Notes: a model not told the origin generated them from the sequence alone. A DNA stretch of 38,354 nt from UBA6220 sp041650375 (GCA_041650375.1 JBAZLH010000005.1:1-38354), one strand, 5' to 3'; counted from the stretch's first letter, positions 8,151-17,468 are shown. A program made the numbers and translations.

Positions 8151-9357
8151 AATTCGTAATGTCGGTTATTTTGATTAAACAAGCGTCATCGGCGTTTCGG
8201 CTTTTCACTTCCACAGAATCCTCGCTAAGGGTTTTTTTGCTCACCACCACACGCAAAGGAATGCCCATTAAATCGCTGTCGTTCAGCTTTTCGCCCGCGG
8301 TTTTTTCATCTCTATTGTCGTATAATACTTCAAAATTTTTATTTTGTAAAATCTCGTAAATTTTTTGGGCTTTTTGTTTTACCGAGTTCTCGTCGCCCGT
8401 AATCTCCACTAAATGAATTTGATATGGCGCAACGCTTCTTGGCCAAATAATTCCCTTGGCATCGTTAGACACTTCCACGATAGCGCCCATCAACCGGCTA
8501 ATACCCAAGCCGTAACAACCCATTAAAATGGGTTGATTTTTTTCCGTTTTTAATCCAAAGGGTTCGCTGTATGTTGTGTTCAGCTTGAAAATATTTCCAA
8601 CTTCAATAGATTTGTTTTCAATAAAATCAGCTCCGCCGCAATTGGGGCATTTTTCTGTTTTTATTTCTTTGTTAAAAACAGTATTGCAACCGGAACAAAT
8701 ATAAATAATATCCTCGCCCGCGTCCGTGAGGGTTTGAAACTCATGGGAATACTTTTCCGAAAATTTACCGCCGGAAGCAACTGCCAAGTAGGTTATTCTT
8801 TTAATGTCGCATCGTTCATAAATATTAAAATAGGCTTGCTTGATTTTTTCATAATATTCGTTCAAATCTTCTTCGGTTTCATGGAAAGAATACATATCTT
8901 TCATAATAAATTCCCGGCCGCGCAAAAGCCCTGATTTGGCCCTGGGCTCATTCCTGAATTTGGTTTGGATTTGATAAACGGATTTCGGCAAATCTTTGTG
9001 GGATAAGATGTATTTCTTAATCAAAGGTGTAACAACTTCTTCGTGCGTCCAGCCCAGGCCCGTGTCCTCGCCGATTATTTTATACATTTCTTCCACGTTC
9101 CAACGCCCGCTTATTACCCAATTTTCTTTCGGAGTTAAGGATGGCATCAATATTTCCTGCCCGCCGATATTATCCATTTCTTCCCGAACGATATTTTGGA
9201 TTTTTTTTATCACGCGCAAACCCAACGGCAAATACGTATAAACGCCACTGGATAATTTATCCACAAAACCGGCCCTGATTAATAATTGGGCGTTCAAACT
9301 TTTTTCATCGCTCGGATTTTCCCTTAATGTTTTGGTGAATAAATCAGATTGTTTCAT
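8128..9357 (-). CDS. proS: Prolyl-tRNA synthetase, short form without insertion domain
   Basis: This 409-aa class II synthetase charges tRNA-Pro. Motif 1 (around GLRVIKKIQNIVREEM), motif 2 (FRNEPRAKSGLLRGREFIMKD, 'RxEFxMKD-like') and motif 3 (CYGLGISRLMGAI) are visible, and a C-terminal anticodon-binding domain follows. The bacterial editing insertion (INS) usually found between motifs 2 and 3 is missing; only a short Cys-rich stretch (CSGC...CPNC) is there, perhaps a zinc knuckle. The ATG at 9357 is chosen over the longer frame because it gives the canonical start KQSDLFTKTLRE and follows the rseP stop as TAA-T-ATG. No SD is present. Loss of INS implies that mischarged Ala-tRNA-Pro must be edited in trans or tolerated. 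Confidence 0.96.
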   Translation of the reverse strand: MKQSDLFTKTLRENPSDEKSLNAQLLIRAGFVDKLSSGVYTYLPLGLRVIKKIQNIVREEMDNIGGQEILMPSLTPKENWVISGRWNVEEMYKIIGEDTGLGWTHEEVVTPLIKKYILSHKDLPKSVYQIQTKFRNEPRAKSGLLRGREFIMKDMYSFHETEEDLNEYYEKIKQAYFNIYERCDIKRITYLAVASGGKFSEKYSHEFQTLTDAGEDIIYICSGCNTVFNKEIKTEKCPNCGGADFIENKSIEVGNIFKLNTTYSEPFGLKTEKNQPILMGCYGLGISRLMGAIVEVSNDAKGIIWPRSVAPYQIHLVEITGDENSVKQKAQKIYEILQNKNFEVLYDNRDEKTAGEKLNDSDLMGIPLRVVVSKKTLSEDSVEVKSRNADDACLIKITDITNYVEKSIQ

Positions 9358-9358
9358 A

Positions 9359-10492
9359 TTATTTAAATATAATTTCTTTAAATTGAAAGAAATCTTTAAA
9401 AACAATTACTAATGCTAAAATTATTAAAAATACCATGCCAACTTGTTCAATCCTCATTTGCAGTTCCTTGTTGAAAACTTTTTTGTTGATTGCTTCCAAT
9501 CCCACGAATACGGTTTTGGCTCCGTCCATGGCCGGAATAGGAATTAAATTACTCACTCCCAAAGCAATGGAAAGCAAGGCAATCAAATTAATCAGCGCCA
9601 CAATTCCCTCGCGGCTCACCACCTTGGTAATGGCAAAAATTCCAACCGGCCCGCTCATTGAACTGGCCAGCGGCTCCACTGATTTTTCTTTAACCGAAGA
9701 GCCGATTAGGCTGCCCATTGCCACAACCGAGTAGTCAACAAAATTATACGTGTGCTCAAATCCGCAAAGAATTTTATCACCCCAACTTTTATATTCCAAA
9801 TAAGATATATCTGCCAAAGCCACGCCCAACGGGCCTTGGTCGGCTGTTGCCTCGGTTCGCGGAGTAATAGCCAATTCCCTGGTTTGATTCGTAATTCCGT
9901 CAACAATAACCAAGCTAACGCTGCGGCCCAAATTAGAATCTATTTCCGCGATAAATTGGGTTGCGGAACCCATATTTTTATTGTCCACGCTTAAAACAAC
10001 ATCGCGCGCTTTTAGCCCGGCCGCGGCTGCCGGCGAATTTTCGTCAATTCCAACAATCAAAGGATGGGTTATTTGCGCGCCAAAAGGAAACTTATAATTA
10101 TCCAAAATCATTGTTTGGGACATTTTAAATCCCGAGCCAATTACCAAAAAATAAAACAAAATAACCGCAAAAATCAAATTCAGAATAACCCCGCCCAAAC
10201 AAATCAACGCCTTGGCCCAAAAACCATGGCTTTCATACGCCTTGGGGTCTTTATCTTTTTCCGGGTCTATTTCATCCATTCCGTAAATCTTATTGTAGCC
10301 GCCAAATGGCAACGCTCCGAAAAAATACTCGGTTTCGCCGATTTGCTTTTTCCAAATTTTCGGAGGAAAGCCGATTCCGAATTCTTCAACTTTTACGCCG
10401 GTTATTTTCGCGGCCAAAAAATGTCCGAATTCATGGACAAAAACCACAATGCTTAAAACTATTAAAAATATAAGTATGTCAAAAATTACCAT
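9359..10492 (-). CDS. rseP: RseP-type intramembrane site-2 zinc protease
   Basis: This 377-aa membrane protease has HEFGH at residues 20-24 in the first membrane segment, a PDZ domain around 135-220, and the third-ligand motif NLIPIPAMDG near the C-terminus (Asp retained, in place of the usual LDGG). Known members cleave membrane-bound regulators or remnant signal peptides; no anti-sigma partner is seen in this window. The start lies four nt after the frr stop and its stop abuts proS (TAA-T-ATG), so it is co-transcribed and probably coupled. The AAGGA before the ATG is contributed by the last frr codons and is probably incidental. Confidence 0.95.
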   Translation of the reverse strand: MVIFDILIFLIVLSIVVFVHEFGHFLAAKITGVKVEEFGIGFPPKIWKKQIGETEYFFGALPFGGYNKIYGMDEIDPEKDKDPKAYESHGFWAKALICLGGVILNLIFAVILFYFLVIGSGFKMSQTMILDNYKFPFGAQITHPLIVGIDENSPAAAAGLKARDVVLSVDNKNMGSATQFIAEIDSNLGRSVSLVIVDGITNQTRELAITPRTEATADQGPLGVALADISYLEYKSWGDKILCGFEHTYNFVDYSVVAMGSLIGSSVKEKSVEPLASSMSGPVGIFAITKVVSREGIVALINLIALLSIALGVSNLIPIPAMDGAKTVFVGLEAINKKVFNKELQMRIEQVGMVFLIILALVIVFKDFFQFKEIIFK

Positions 10493-10496
10493 AAAA

Positions 10497-11054
10497 TTAT
10501 CCTTGCAGCTCCGCTTTTTTGCGTTCTATTAAATCGTCTATTTTTTTATTATATTTATCCACTATTTCTTGAAGCTTATCTTTGGCGCGGTATTTATCGT
10601 CTTCCCTGACTAAGCCTTCCCTGGTTTTGTCCTGAATTTCAGACCAGGCCTCGTCGCGGAATTTTCTAATTGTTTTCTTGGCGCCGTCATCGGTTTGGAC
10701 AACTACCTTTACCAATTCTTTCCGCAACTCTTCAGACATAGGCGGGACGTTAATGATAATATTCCCTCCTTCGGTTACGGGAGAAAAGCCGGAGGCTTCC
10801 CGCATTATGGCTTTTTCTATGGCTTCAATATAAGACCTGTCCCACGGCTGAATAACCAATTGCTTGGCGGAGGCCACCGAAATGGCGGCTAACTGTTTGA
10901 TAGGCATCATTTCCCCGAAACAATCCGCTTTAATGTCTTCCACTAATGCCGGATTGGCGCGGCCGGTTCTAACCGAAGCCAATTTTTTTTGCGCGAAATC
11001 CGCGGCTTTTTCCAATTCAGGTTCTATTGATTTAACTATATCTTCGTAGAGCAT
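10497..11054 (-). CDS. frr: Ribosome recycling factor
   Basis: This 185-aa protein is of the standard RRF length. It shows the conserved motifs SVRTGRANPALVEDI, INVPPMSEELRKELVK and RKFRDEAWSEI. RRF splits post-termination ribosomes together with EF-G. The usual bacterial neighbours pyrH and tsf are absent; here it sits between aspS and rseP. The ATG has an AT-only leader (TAATAAAAAAATAT) with no SD. Confidence 0.97.
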   Translation of the reverse strand: MLYEDIVKSIEPELEKAADFAQKKLASVRTGRANPALVEDIKADCFGEMMPIKQLAAISVASAKQLVIQPWDRSYIEAIEKAIMREASGFSPVTEGGNIIINVPPMSEELRKELVKVVVQTDDGAKKTIRKFRDEAWSEIQDKTREGLVREDDKYRAKDKLQEIVDKYNKKIDDLIERKKAELQG

Positions 11055-11078
11055 ATATTTTTTTATTATATTTATGCT

Positions 11079-12437
11079 TTAAATTTTCTTTTCTTTTTTG
11101 GTTTCATGAGTCAAAAGATTATCAATTCTGTGCATGTCCCGCGGGAATAAAGTTGCTTCGCGGATATTCTCAACTCCCGCTAATTTCTCGGTTAGTCTTT
11201 CCAATCCGATTGCCAATCCGCCGTGCGGAGGCATTCCATATTTAAAGGCCTGCAAATAATAACTGAACTTGGACGCGTCCAATCCTTTTTTCTCAATGCT
11301 GGCCACCAACTTGGCGTAATCATGGATTCTTTGCCCGCCCGTGGTTATTTCAATTCCGCGGAAAAGCAAATCAAAACTCTTTGTAAAACCCGGGTCTGCT
11401 TCGTCTTCGTATGTATACATCGGCCTCTTGCTTGCCGGATAATGGGTGATAAAAATAAATTCGCTGCCAAGGTTTTGCGTGGCATATTCACAAAGCCATC
11501 GTTCGTGCGCCGGATCCAAATCCGGCTCGTTGGTGCAATCTTCATCGGTTTCTTTTTTAATCAATTCCTGGGCTTCGCGTAATTTCATTGTTGGAATTTT
11601 TTGCGGCACCACGGGAATCTCAGAACCCAAACAAAGAAAATCCGGCCCGCAATTTTTCTCCAATTCTTTCATAATAAACGCCATCAATTTGGTTTCCATT
11701 TCCATAATTGTTTCGTGGTTTTCAATAAAGCCCATTTCAAAATCCAAACTGGTATATTCATTAATATGCCTGGTGGTGCTATGCGGTTCGGCCCGGTAAA
11801 CATTGCCGGTGGCAAACACCCTTTCAAACACCCCAACCATAATCTGCTTATAAAATTGCGGACTTTGCGCCAAATGGGCCACATTATCAAAATAATCAAA
11901 ACTGAAAGTATTGGCTCCGCCTTCCGCGTCTTCGCCGATTATTTTCGGCGCTTGTATTTCCGTAAAATCTTGTTGGATTAAAAAATCCCTGAATGATTTA
12001 ACTATCTGCGACTGAATCTTGAAAATCGCTTTGGCCCGGGCAGTCCTTAAAGTTAAAGGCAAATAATTCAAATACGTATCCAGGTTAATGTCTTTAGTGT
12101 CTTTTTCAAAAGGCAATTCTTCGGCCACATTCAAAATTTCCCCACCCAAAACTTCTATTTCCAATTCCCCGTTTAAAACATTTTCATTTATCGTATTCTC
12201 CGTTCTCTGCTTAACCAAGCCGTTGATTTTCAAAACCCATTCCGGCTTAATTGATTCAAAAATATTATAGGCTTGCTCGTTTTTTTTGTTTATAACCATC
12301 TGGACTGTGCCGGTGTAATCTCGCAAATCAATAAAAATAAGCTTGCCGTGATCGCGCCTCAAATCAACCGCTCCCGCGATTATTATTTCTTCGCCGATAT
12401 GCTTTTTTAAATCTTTGATTAAAATTCTTCCTTGCAT
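11079..12437 (-). CDS. aspS: Aspartyl-tRNA synthetase, archaeal-type (possibly non-discriminating)
   Basis: The protein has 452 aa and lacks the GAD insertion of the usual bacterial AspRS of about 590 aa. It has an N-terminal OB anticodon-binding fold (residues about 1-110, IDLRDYTGTVQMVI), motif 2 (FRAEP-like VYRAEPHSTTRH) and motif 3 (GGLAIGLERLTEKL). This architecture is archaeal/eukaryotic and often charges both tRNA-Asp and tRNA-Asn. Asn-tRNA-Asn would then need GatCAB, which is not in the window. It lies 24 nt upstream of frr and 6 nt after holB. No SD. AsnRS is the main alternative; the substrate cannot be fixed from sequence alone. Confidence 0.9.
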   Translation of the reverse strand: MQGRILIKDLKKHIGEEIIIAGAVDLRRDHGKLIFIDLRDYTGTVQMVINKKNEQAYNIFESIKPEWVLKINGLVKQRTENTINENVLNGELEIEVLGGEILNVAEELPFEKDTKDINLDTYLNYLPLTLRTARAKAIFKIQSQIVKSFRDFLIQQDFTEIQAPKIIGEDAEGGANTFSFDYFDNVAHLAQSPQFYKQIMVGVFERVFATGNVYRAEPHSTTRHINEYTSLDFEMGFIENHETIMEMETKLMAFIMKELEKNCGPDFLCLGSEIPVVPQKIPTMKLREAQELIKKETDEDCTNEPDLDPAHERWLCEYATQNLGSEFIFITHYPASKRPMYTYEDEADPGFTKSFDLLFRGIEITTGGQRIHDYAKLVASIEKKGLDASKFSYYLQAFKYGMPPHGGLAIGLERLTEKLAGVENIREATLFPRDMHRIDNLLTHETKKEKKI

Positions 12438-12443
12438 ATGTTT

Positions 12444-13388
12444 TTATAAATTTAAGAGAAAGTTTTCAATGGCTAATTTTTTATTTATGTTGGTGGACGC
12501 AATCAAGCGTTTCATCTTTTCCAAATTTTTAACAATCGCAACCAAGTTTTCGGCCGTGTATTGCGAGAACCTGCTTTTATTGCCGAATATTTTATACAGC
12601 ATTTCCCGCCTGAAAAATCTCTCCCAAACTTCAATTTTATCCAATAGTTCTTCGGATGTTTCCGCGGCTTCGGTCAATTGCTTCGCGTAATTAAACCTAT
12701 CGCTGTATTCTGCGCCGCACATTCCTTCAATTTCTTCCAATTCTTGCTTAAATGCTTTTATCTTGTCCGGATTGTTAAAAAAATCAACAGCCTTGCCGGT
12801 TTGCCCGGAACTTATCAAGCTGATTTCTTTGGCTGCTTCGGCGCTCGCTCCCAATGAAACAAGATATTTTTCTATTTTTTCTTTCGCCACGCCGGTAAAT
12901 TTTAATGTTTGCGCCCGGGAACGAATTGTGCTTAAAAGCATCTCCGGATAAGCGGTGATTAAAATCAAAACTGTTTTGCCCTTCGGCTCTTCCAACGTTT
13001 TCAACAAAGCGTTTTGCGCGTGGACATTCATCAAGTGCGCGTCATCAATTATGCCAATCTTATAACCGTTATCGTATGATTTTAACGAAAGTTTTTCGGT
13101 TAACAAATTGATTTGTTCCAATTTAATTTCTTTGCCGGCTTCCTCAGGGCTCACGAAAGCCAAATCCGGCAAAGCCAAGTCGTTTACCGAACGGCAAGCG
13201 TGGCAAGCGCCGCAAAATTCTTTTGTTAAAGTTTTGTTACTGCAAAAAATATCTTTCACAAATTCCAGGGCAATCGCTTTCTTACCGATTTTATCCAATC
13301 CGGAAAAAATAAACGCATGCGGAACGCTGCCGGATTGGAGCGCTTTGTTTAAAATATTTTTTTGCTGTTCGTGCCCAGTTACGCGCAT
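12444..13388 (-). CDS. holB: DNA polymerase III subunit delta' (clamp-loader)
   Basis: This 314-aa AAA+ protein is part of the clamp loader that loads the beta clamp on DNA. The zinc module is visible as Cys49, Cys59, Cys62 and Cys65 (CGACHACRS). The Walker A region is degenerate (GLDKIGKK, residues 30-37), as expected for delta' rather than tau/gamma. The core LLKTLEEPKGKTVLILIT is conserved, and the sensor-1 SRC motif reads SRA here, so an arginine is kept. The start follows the murA stop as TAA-A-ATG, implying coupling. No SD. Confidence 0.92.
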   Translation of the reverse strand: MRVTGHEQQKNILNKALQSGSVPHAFIFSGLDKIGKKAIALEFVKDIFCSNKTLTKEFCGACHACRSVNDLALPDLAFVSPEEAGKEIKLEQINLLTEKLSLKSYDNGYKIGIIDDAHLMNVHAQNALLKTLEEPKGKTVLILITAYPEMLLSTIRSRAQTLKFTGVAKEKIEKYLVSLGASAEAAKEISLISSGQTGKAVDFFNNPDKIKAFKQELEEIEGMCGAEYSDRFNYAKQLTEAAETSEELLDKIEVWERFFRREMLYKIFGNKSRFSQYTAENLVAIVKNLEKMKRLIASTNINKKLAIENFLLNL

Positions 13389-13389
13389 T

Positions 13390-14673
13390 TTACTTTTTTA
13401 TTCTTTTTATATCCGCGCCCAACGCTTTTAAACGTTCTTCGATTTTTTCATAACCCCTGTCCACTTGGTAAATATCGCTGATTACGGTTTCACCTTCCGC
13501 AATCAAACCGGCGATAATCAACGACGCCCCTCCCCTTAAATCAAATGAACCGGTGTTTGTTCCGAACAATTTGCTCGGCCCTTTTACGTTTGCCCGATGG
13601 GAATCCAATAATAAAATGTCCGCGCCCATTTTAACCAAAGCGTCTATATATCTGAAACGGCTCTCGTACAAGGGATCGTGTATTAAGGTGGTATCTTTGG
13701 TTTGGGTTGCCAAAACAATCAACGGAGACAATAAGTCTGAAGGAAAACCGGGATAAGGCAAACTCTGGGCCTTAAAAATCATCATTTCTTCCGAAGGAAT
13801 AACCCGAATATCTGCGCGGCCGTCTTTTTTATTTTTAATTTCAAACTGCGCTCCCCAATCTTTTAATTTTTTCAAAGGAAACTCCAAGAAATTATATTCC
13901 ACGTTTTTCACCAAAATGTCTCCCTTCGCGGCCAAGGCCAATAAAATAAAAGTGCCGGCTTCAATCGGGTCATACATTATAAAATGCTTGAATCCTTTTA
14001 ATTTATCCGCTCCTTTTATGGTTATTTTGTGCTGGCCTTCGCCCGAAATTTTCACTCCCATTTTTTTCAATACTTTCGCCAGCTCCTGGTTTTGGTAATC
14101 GCCATCCGCTCCCTTAATCACCATTTTCTCATTAACCGTGCTGCAAAAAAGCAATATGTTTTCCGTGCCCGTAACGCTGATTTCGTTTAAAATAATTTCG
14201 TTTTCCTTTATCTTCTCTGGCGCGATTAAAGAAAAGTTATTGTTTTTTTCCTTGACTTCAACTCCGGCTTGGGAAAAAGCGTTCAAATGCGTGTCTATCG
14301 GCCTGGCGCCGATAATGCATCCGCCGGGCTGGGGTAATTCAACTTTTTTAAATCTGGCCAAAATCGCTCCGAATAAAAGCACCGACCCCCTGAACTTTAA
14401 AACCAATTGCTTGTTTATTTTTAAAGGATCCATGCCTTTGGCGTTAATCTTAACTTTTCGCTCACTAAGCCAAGACACTTTTACATCCATGCTTTCAAAA
14501 ATTTCAAACAAGCGGAAAATATCTTCAACTAAGGGAATATTGTCAATCACGCAATCTTCTTCGGTTAAAAGGGTTGCCATTAAAACCGGAAAAGCCGCGT
14601 TCTTGGAACCCCTTACGCTTATTTCTCCGGATAATTTATTTCCGCCCTTAATTAAAAATATTTCCTCTTCCAT
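13390..14673 (-). CDS. murA: UDP-N-acetylglucosamine 1-carboxyvinyltransferase MurA
   Basis: This 427-aa enzyme transfers enolpyruvate from PEP to UDP-GlcNAc, the first committed step of peptidoglycan synthesis. RGSKNAAFP (21-29) carries the substrate-binding Lys24-Asn25, and QPGGCIIGARPIDTH carries the catalytic Cys119. The presence of this Cys predicts fosfomycin sensitivity. The C-terminal DLRGGASLIIAGLIAEG is typical. The gene sits between mreB2 and holB, so wall precursor synthesis is linked to two MreB scaffolds in one operon. No SD before the ATG. Confidence 0.97.
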   Translation of the reverse strand: MEEEIFLIKGGNKLSGEISVRGSKNAAFPVLMATLLTEEDCVIDNIPLVEDIFRLFEIFESMDVKVSWLSERKVKINAKGMDPLKINKQLVLKFRGSVLLFGAILARFKKVELPQPGGCIIGARPIDTHLNAFSQAGVEVKEKNNNFSLIAPEKIKENEIILNEISVTGTENILLFCSTVNEKMVIKGADGDYQNQELAKVLKKMGVKISGEGQHKITIKGADKLKGFKHFIMYDPIEAGTFILLALAAKGDILVKNVEYNFLEFPLKKLKDWGAQFEIKNKKDGRADIRVIPSEEMMIFKAQSLPYPGFPSDLLSPLIVLATQTKDTTLIHDPLYESRFRYIDALVKMGADILLLDSHRANVKGPSKLFGTNTGSFDLRGGASLIIAGLIAEGETVISDIYQVDRGYEKIEERLKALGADIKRIKK

Positions 14674-14686
14674 AAAAAATTTCGGC

Positions 14687-15691
14687 TTATTTTTTTGTCA
14701 TCACGCTTTTTTTGTAAATATCCAAATTATCCAAAACCGCGCCCGTGCCTTTGGCAACGCAAGACAAAGAGTCGTCCGCGATAAAGCAAGGCACGCCCGT
14801 GGCTTGCGACACCAGAGCGGCGATATTTCGGAGGCAAGCTCCGCCGCCGGCCAAAACCATTCCCTTGTCCATAATATCCGCGGATAATTCCGGCGGAGTT
14901 TCGCGCAAAACATTTTTAATGCACTGGATAATTTCTTTCAACGGTTCGGCAATGGCGTAACAAATTTCATTGGAACTGATTTTAATATTCTTAGGCAAAC
15001 CGAGAATCAAGTCCCTGCCCCGAATTTCCATATACTTAGGTTCTTTCTCCGGCAACGCGGTTCCTATTTTTATTTTTACGTCTTCCGCGGTTTGCTCACC
15101 AATGGCTAAATTATATTTTTCTTTAATAAAATCGGCTACGGCTGAATCCAGTTTGTCTCCGGCCACTCGAAGCGATTGGAAATAAACTATTCCGCCCAAA
15201 GAAATTACGGCCACTTCGGTAGTGCCGCCACCGATATCAACAATTAAGTGCCCGGACGAAGAATTAATCGGGATGCCGGCGCCAATTGCGGACAAGACCG
15301 GTTCGTTCGCCAAAAAAACATCTTTGGCTCCGGCTAAAATTCCGGATTCAATTACCGCCCTTTTTTCCGTGGAACTGATTCCGGCCGGAACTCCAATTAA
15401 CAATTCCGGCTTAAAAAACCTGCCAAAAAATCCCGTGTTAACACTGGTTATAAAATGCTTGAGAATCGCCTGGGTTGTCCGATAGTCGGCAATCACGCCT
15501 TCGCGCAAAGGCCTGTAAACCTGGATGGAATCAGGGGTTCGTCCAATCATTTCTTTGGCGGCAGCCCCCACGGCCAACACCTTATTTTCAGTTAAAGATA
15601 CGGCCACCACAGTCGGCTCATTTAAAATAACACCCTTGTCGGGCACAAATACAAGTGAATTTTTTGTTCCTAAATCAATTCCGATTTTCAT
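14687..15691 (-). CDS. mreB: MreB-like actin homolog (paralog 2)
   Basis: This 334-aa protein has IDLGTKNSLVFV (residues 4-15), DIGGGTTEVAVISLGG and GMVLAGGGACLRNI, the three nucleotide-binding motifs of MreB. It is clearly diverged from paralog 1 at 7074-8150. It starts directly at the first beta strand, so it lacks the amphipathic N-terminal extension seen in paralog 1. It may assemble with paralog 1 or act as a regulator (as Mbl/MreBH do in Bacillus); that is inference. It is the first gene of the operon, behind a near-consensus promoter at 15719-15747, with an estimated leader of about 20 nt and no SD. Confidence 0.93.
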   Translation of the reverse strand: MKIGIDLGTKNSLVFVPDKGVILNEPTVVAVSLTENKVLAVGAAAKEMIGRTPDSIQVYRPLREGVIADYRTTQAILKHFITSVNTGFFGRFFKPELLIGVPAGISSTEKRAVIESGILAGAKDVFLANEPVLSAIGAGIPINSSSGHLIVDIGGGTTEVAVISLGGIVYFQSLRVAGDKLDSAVADFIKEKYNLAIGEQTAEDVKIKIGTALPEKEPKYMEIRGRDLILGLPKNIKISSNEICYAIAEPLKEIIQCIKNVLRETPPELSADIMDKGMVLAGGGACLRNIAALVSQATGVPCFIADDSLSCVAKGTGAVLDNLDIYKKSVMTKK

Positions 15692-15718
15692 ATAATTTCT
15701 ATGCTTTTATATAAATGC

Positions 15719-15747
15719 ATTTTAGCCAATAAAGAACGAATTGGCAA
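15719..15747 (-). promoter_or_regulatory. Promoter of the mreB2-murA-holB-aspS-frr-rseP-proS-mreB operon
   Basis: Minus strand TTGCCA (15747-15742), 17-nt spacer, TAAAAT (15724-15719), 10 of 12 consensus. No other convincing promoter is seen inside the operon, and gene gaps are 1-24 nt. Confidence 0.75.
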
Positions 15748-15828
15748 GTTCTTGGCCAACTGGCGAATTTCGCGTAAATGTGCCATTATATAAAGACAAA
15801 ATATAGGATAATTCAGATAAAATACGCA

Positions 15829-17184
15829 ATGAACAAAAAATTAAGAACCATTCTTTTTATTGCTTTGGCAATTATTTTTTTAGCAATTTCCCCGGCTATA
15901 ATTTTCTATTCCCAAGGCTATCGCTTTGACTTTCAAGAAAAGAAACTTTTATTAACCGGCGGAATATACATAAAAGCTTCGCAGCCGGCCGCCAATGTGT
16001 ACATAGACAATAAATATGCCGATAAAACCGGCCAGCTTTTGTCTTTTGATTTTTTGGCTCAAAACCTTTTGCCGAATAAGCACAGTGTCCGCATTGAAAA
16101 ATCAGGATACCGAACTTGGCAAAAAAATCTTTTGGTTAAAGAAAAAATGGTTACCCAGGCATACGTGGTTCTTTTCCCGGAAAAAATTGATTTTACCCAA
16201 GTTGATGCGAATATTCAACATATTTACTCTTTCCCGGGCAGTAATAAAATATTCGTTTCCGACGCGAAAAACCAATTATTCTCTTACGAATCCGGGCAAA
16301 AGACATTGATTGTCGGCAACATAGCCAAAACCATCAGCAAGATACTGGATATAAGCGTGTCCGCGGATACGAGTAAAATAATCCTCAAGGCAATTGAAAA
16401 AAGCACGGGCAAAACTAAGTTTTACTTGCTCGCTACGGACAAAGAAGCAATTGCCTTAACGGCGCTCAAAACCTTGGACAAAAACACGGGCCCAATTTAT
16501 TTTTATTCCAATAACATAATTTATTTTACGCTCTCGGGAAAAATATATAAACAAGCTTTGGATTCCCAAAAAACAACCCTAATCACTTCGGAAGCAATAA
16601 GCGCTTTTACTTTGCAAGGAGACAATTTATATTTTCTGCGAAACGGCGTGGTATTCAGGCAAAACATAATCACGGGCAATGCCGAAACCTTGGTTAAAGA
16701 ACCCTTGGCAATCAATCCGAAAAGTTCTTATGAAATTTTTACTTACTGGGGAAAAATATTCATTTTGGAAAACAAAAAAATATTATCCGTGGTTACCGAC
16801 GAACAACAAATTAAAACCCTGATTAAATCAACAAGCGAAATAAAGTATTCCGGCTTTTCGGACAAATTAATGTTTTACAACAACGCTTCGCTTTGGCTGT
16901 ATCTATTGAAAGATTACGAAAGCCCGTTCTTCGCCAAGGCCGGCTCATTAATTCCCTTTGTTGATTATAAAAAAATAAACGGCTTTGAGTGGCTGGGCGG
17001 AGAATATTTTGTTGTCATTGACGAAAACAACAATTCAATAATAAGTGAAGTTGATAACCGCGATAAAATCAATTCATTCCAAGCCAACGCCGATAATTCG
17101 CAAATCTGGTTTGACCAAGCCAATAAGCAGCTCTATGCCCTCTCGCAAAACAACCTATTGGCCTCGCCAAAACTCATTCCATAA
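15829..17184 (+). CDS. Membrane-anchored PEGA-domain protein
   Basis: The ATG at 15829 is chosen over the longer frame from 15778 because it starts a clean signal anchor (KKLRTILFIALAIIFLAI). The 451-aa product has one N-terminal membrane segment (residues about 5-26) and a PEGA domain at about 40-110 (PAANVYIDNKYADKTG...KHSVRIEKSGYRTWQKN). The rest is beta-rich with recurring strands that could form a propeller-like fold outside the membrane. PEGA domains are common in surface proteins; the function is unknown. It is transcribed divergently from the mreB2 operon and ends at a terminator at 17192-17221. No SD and no convincing plus-strand promoter were found. Confidence 0.88.
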   Translation: MNKKLRTILFIALAIIFLAISPAIIFYSQGYRFDFQEKKLLLTGGIYIKASQPAANVYIDNKYADKTGQLLSFDFLAQNLLPNKHSVRIEKSGYRTWQKNLLVKEKMVTQAYVVLFPEKIDFTQVDANIQHIYSFPGSNKIFVSDAKNQLFSYESGQKTLIVGNIAKTISKILDISVSADTSKIILKAIEKSTGKTKFYLLATDKEAIALTALKTLDKNTGPIYFYSNNIIYFTLSGKIYKQALDSQKTTLITSEAISAFTLQGDNLYFLRNGVVFRQNIITGNAETLVKEPLAINPKSSYEIFTYWGKIFILENKKILSVVTDEQQIKTLIKSTSEIKYSGFSDKLMFYNNASLWLYLLKDYESPFFAKAGSLIPFVDYKKINGFEWLGGEYFVVIDENNNSIISEVDNRDKINSFQANADNSQIWFDQANKQLYALSQNNLLASPKLIP

Positions 17185-17191
17185 AATAATT

Positions 17192-17221
17192 AAACCAAGG
17201 ATTGTTTCCTTGGTTTTTTTA
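17192..17221 (+). terminator. Terminator of the PEGA gene
   Basis: AAACCAAGGA, loop TTGTT, TCCTTGGTTT followed by a T-run, 8 nt after the stop codon. Confidence 0.85.
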
Positions 17222-17422
17222 TTCTAACGGAATGTACCTTCCTTGCCACTCCCTCGCTCCCATAACAATAACGGTTCCATCGCGCAATTCCTCTATTTCA
17301 ACTAAATCTGATTTTTGTTCTTGTTTTCCGTCTTTTTCAATAGTGAATTCTAAAATTCCCCGCATGTTGCCCTTTCGTAACTCCCTAAGATTGGGACCGC
17401 CAACAATTTTTACGTATTCCAT
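17219..17422 (-). CDS. Unrecognised 67-aa protein
   Basis: The short ORF encodes a beta-rich protein (ILEFTIEKDGKQEQ..., DGTVIVMGAREWQGRYIPLE) with no known motif, signal or membrane segment. A promoter-like TTGACT-17-TTATCT lies at 17440-17468. The ATG leader (GGTCATTTTAC) has at most a weak SD. Its stop overlaps the T-tract of the PEGA terminator. The balanced amino-acid composition favours a real gene, but the evidence is modest. Confidence 0.5.
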   Translation of the reverse strand: MEYVKIVGGPNLRELRKGNMRGILEFTIEKDGKQEQKSDLVEIEELRDGTVIVMGAREWQGRYIPLE

Positions 17423-17439
17423 GTAAAATGACCATATCT

Positions 17440-17468
17440 AGATAATCATTTTAAAGAAATAAAGTCAA
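17440..17468 (-). promoter_or_regulatory. Possible promoter of the 67-aa ORF
   Basis: Minus strand TTGACT (17468-17463), 17-nt spacer, TTATCT (17445-17440). The -35 is good and the -10 is weak. Confidence 0.35.
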
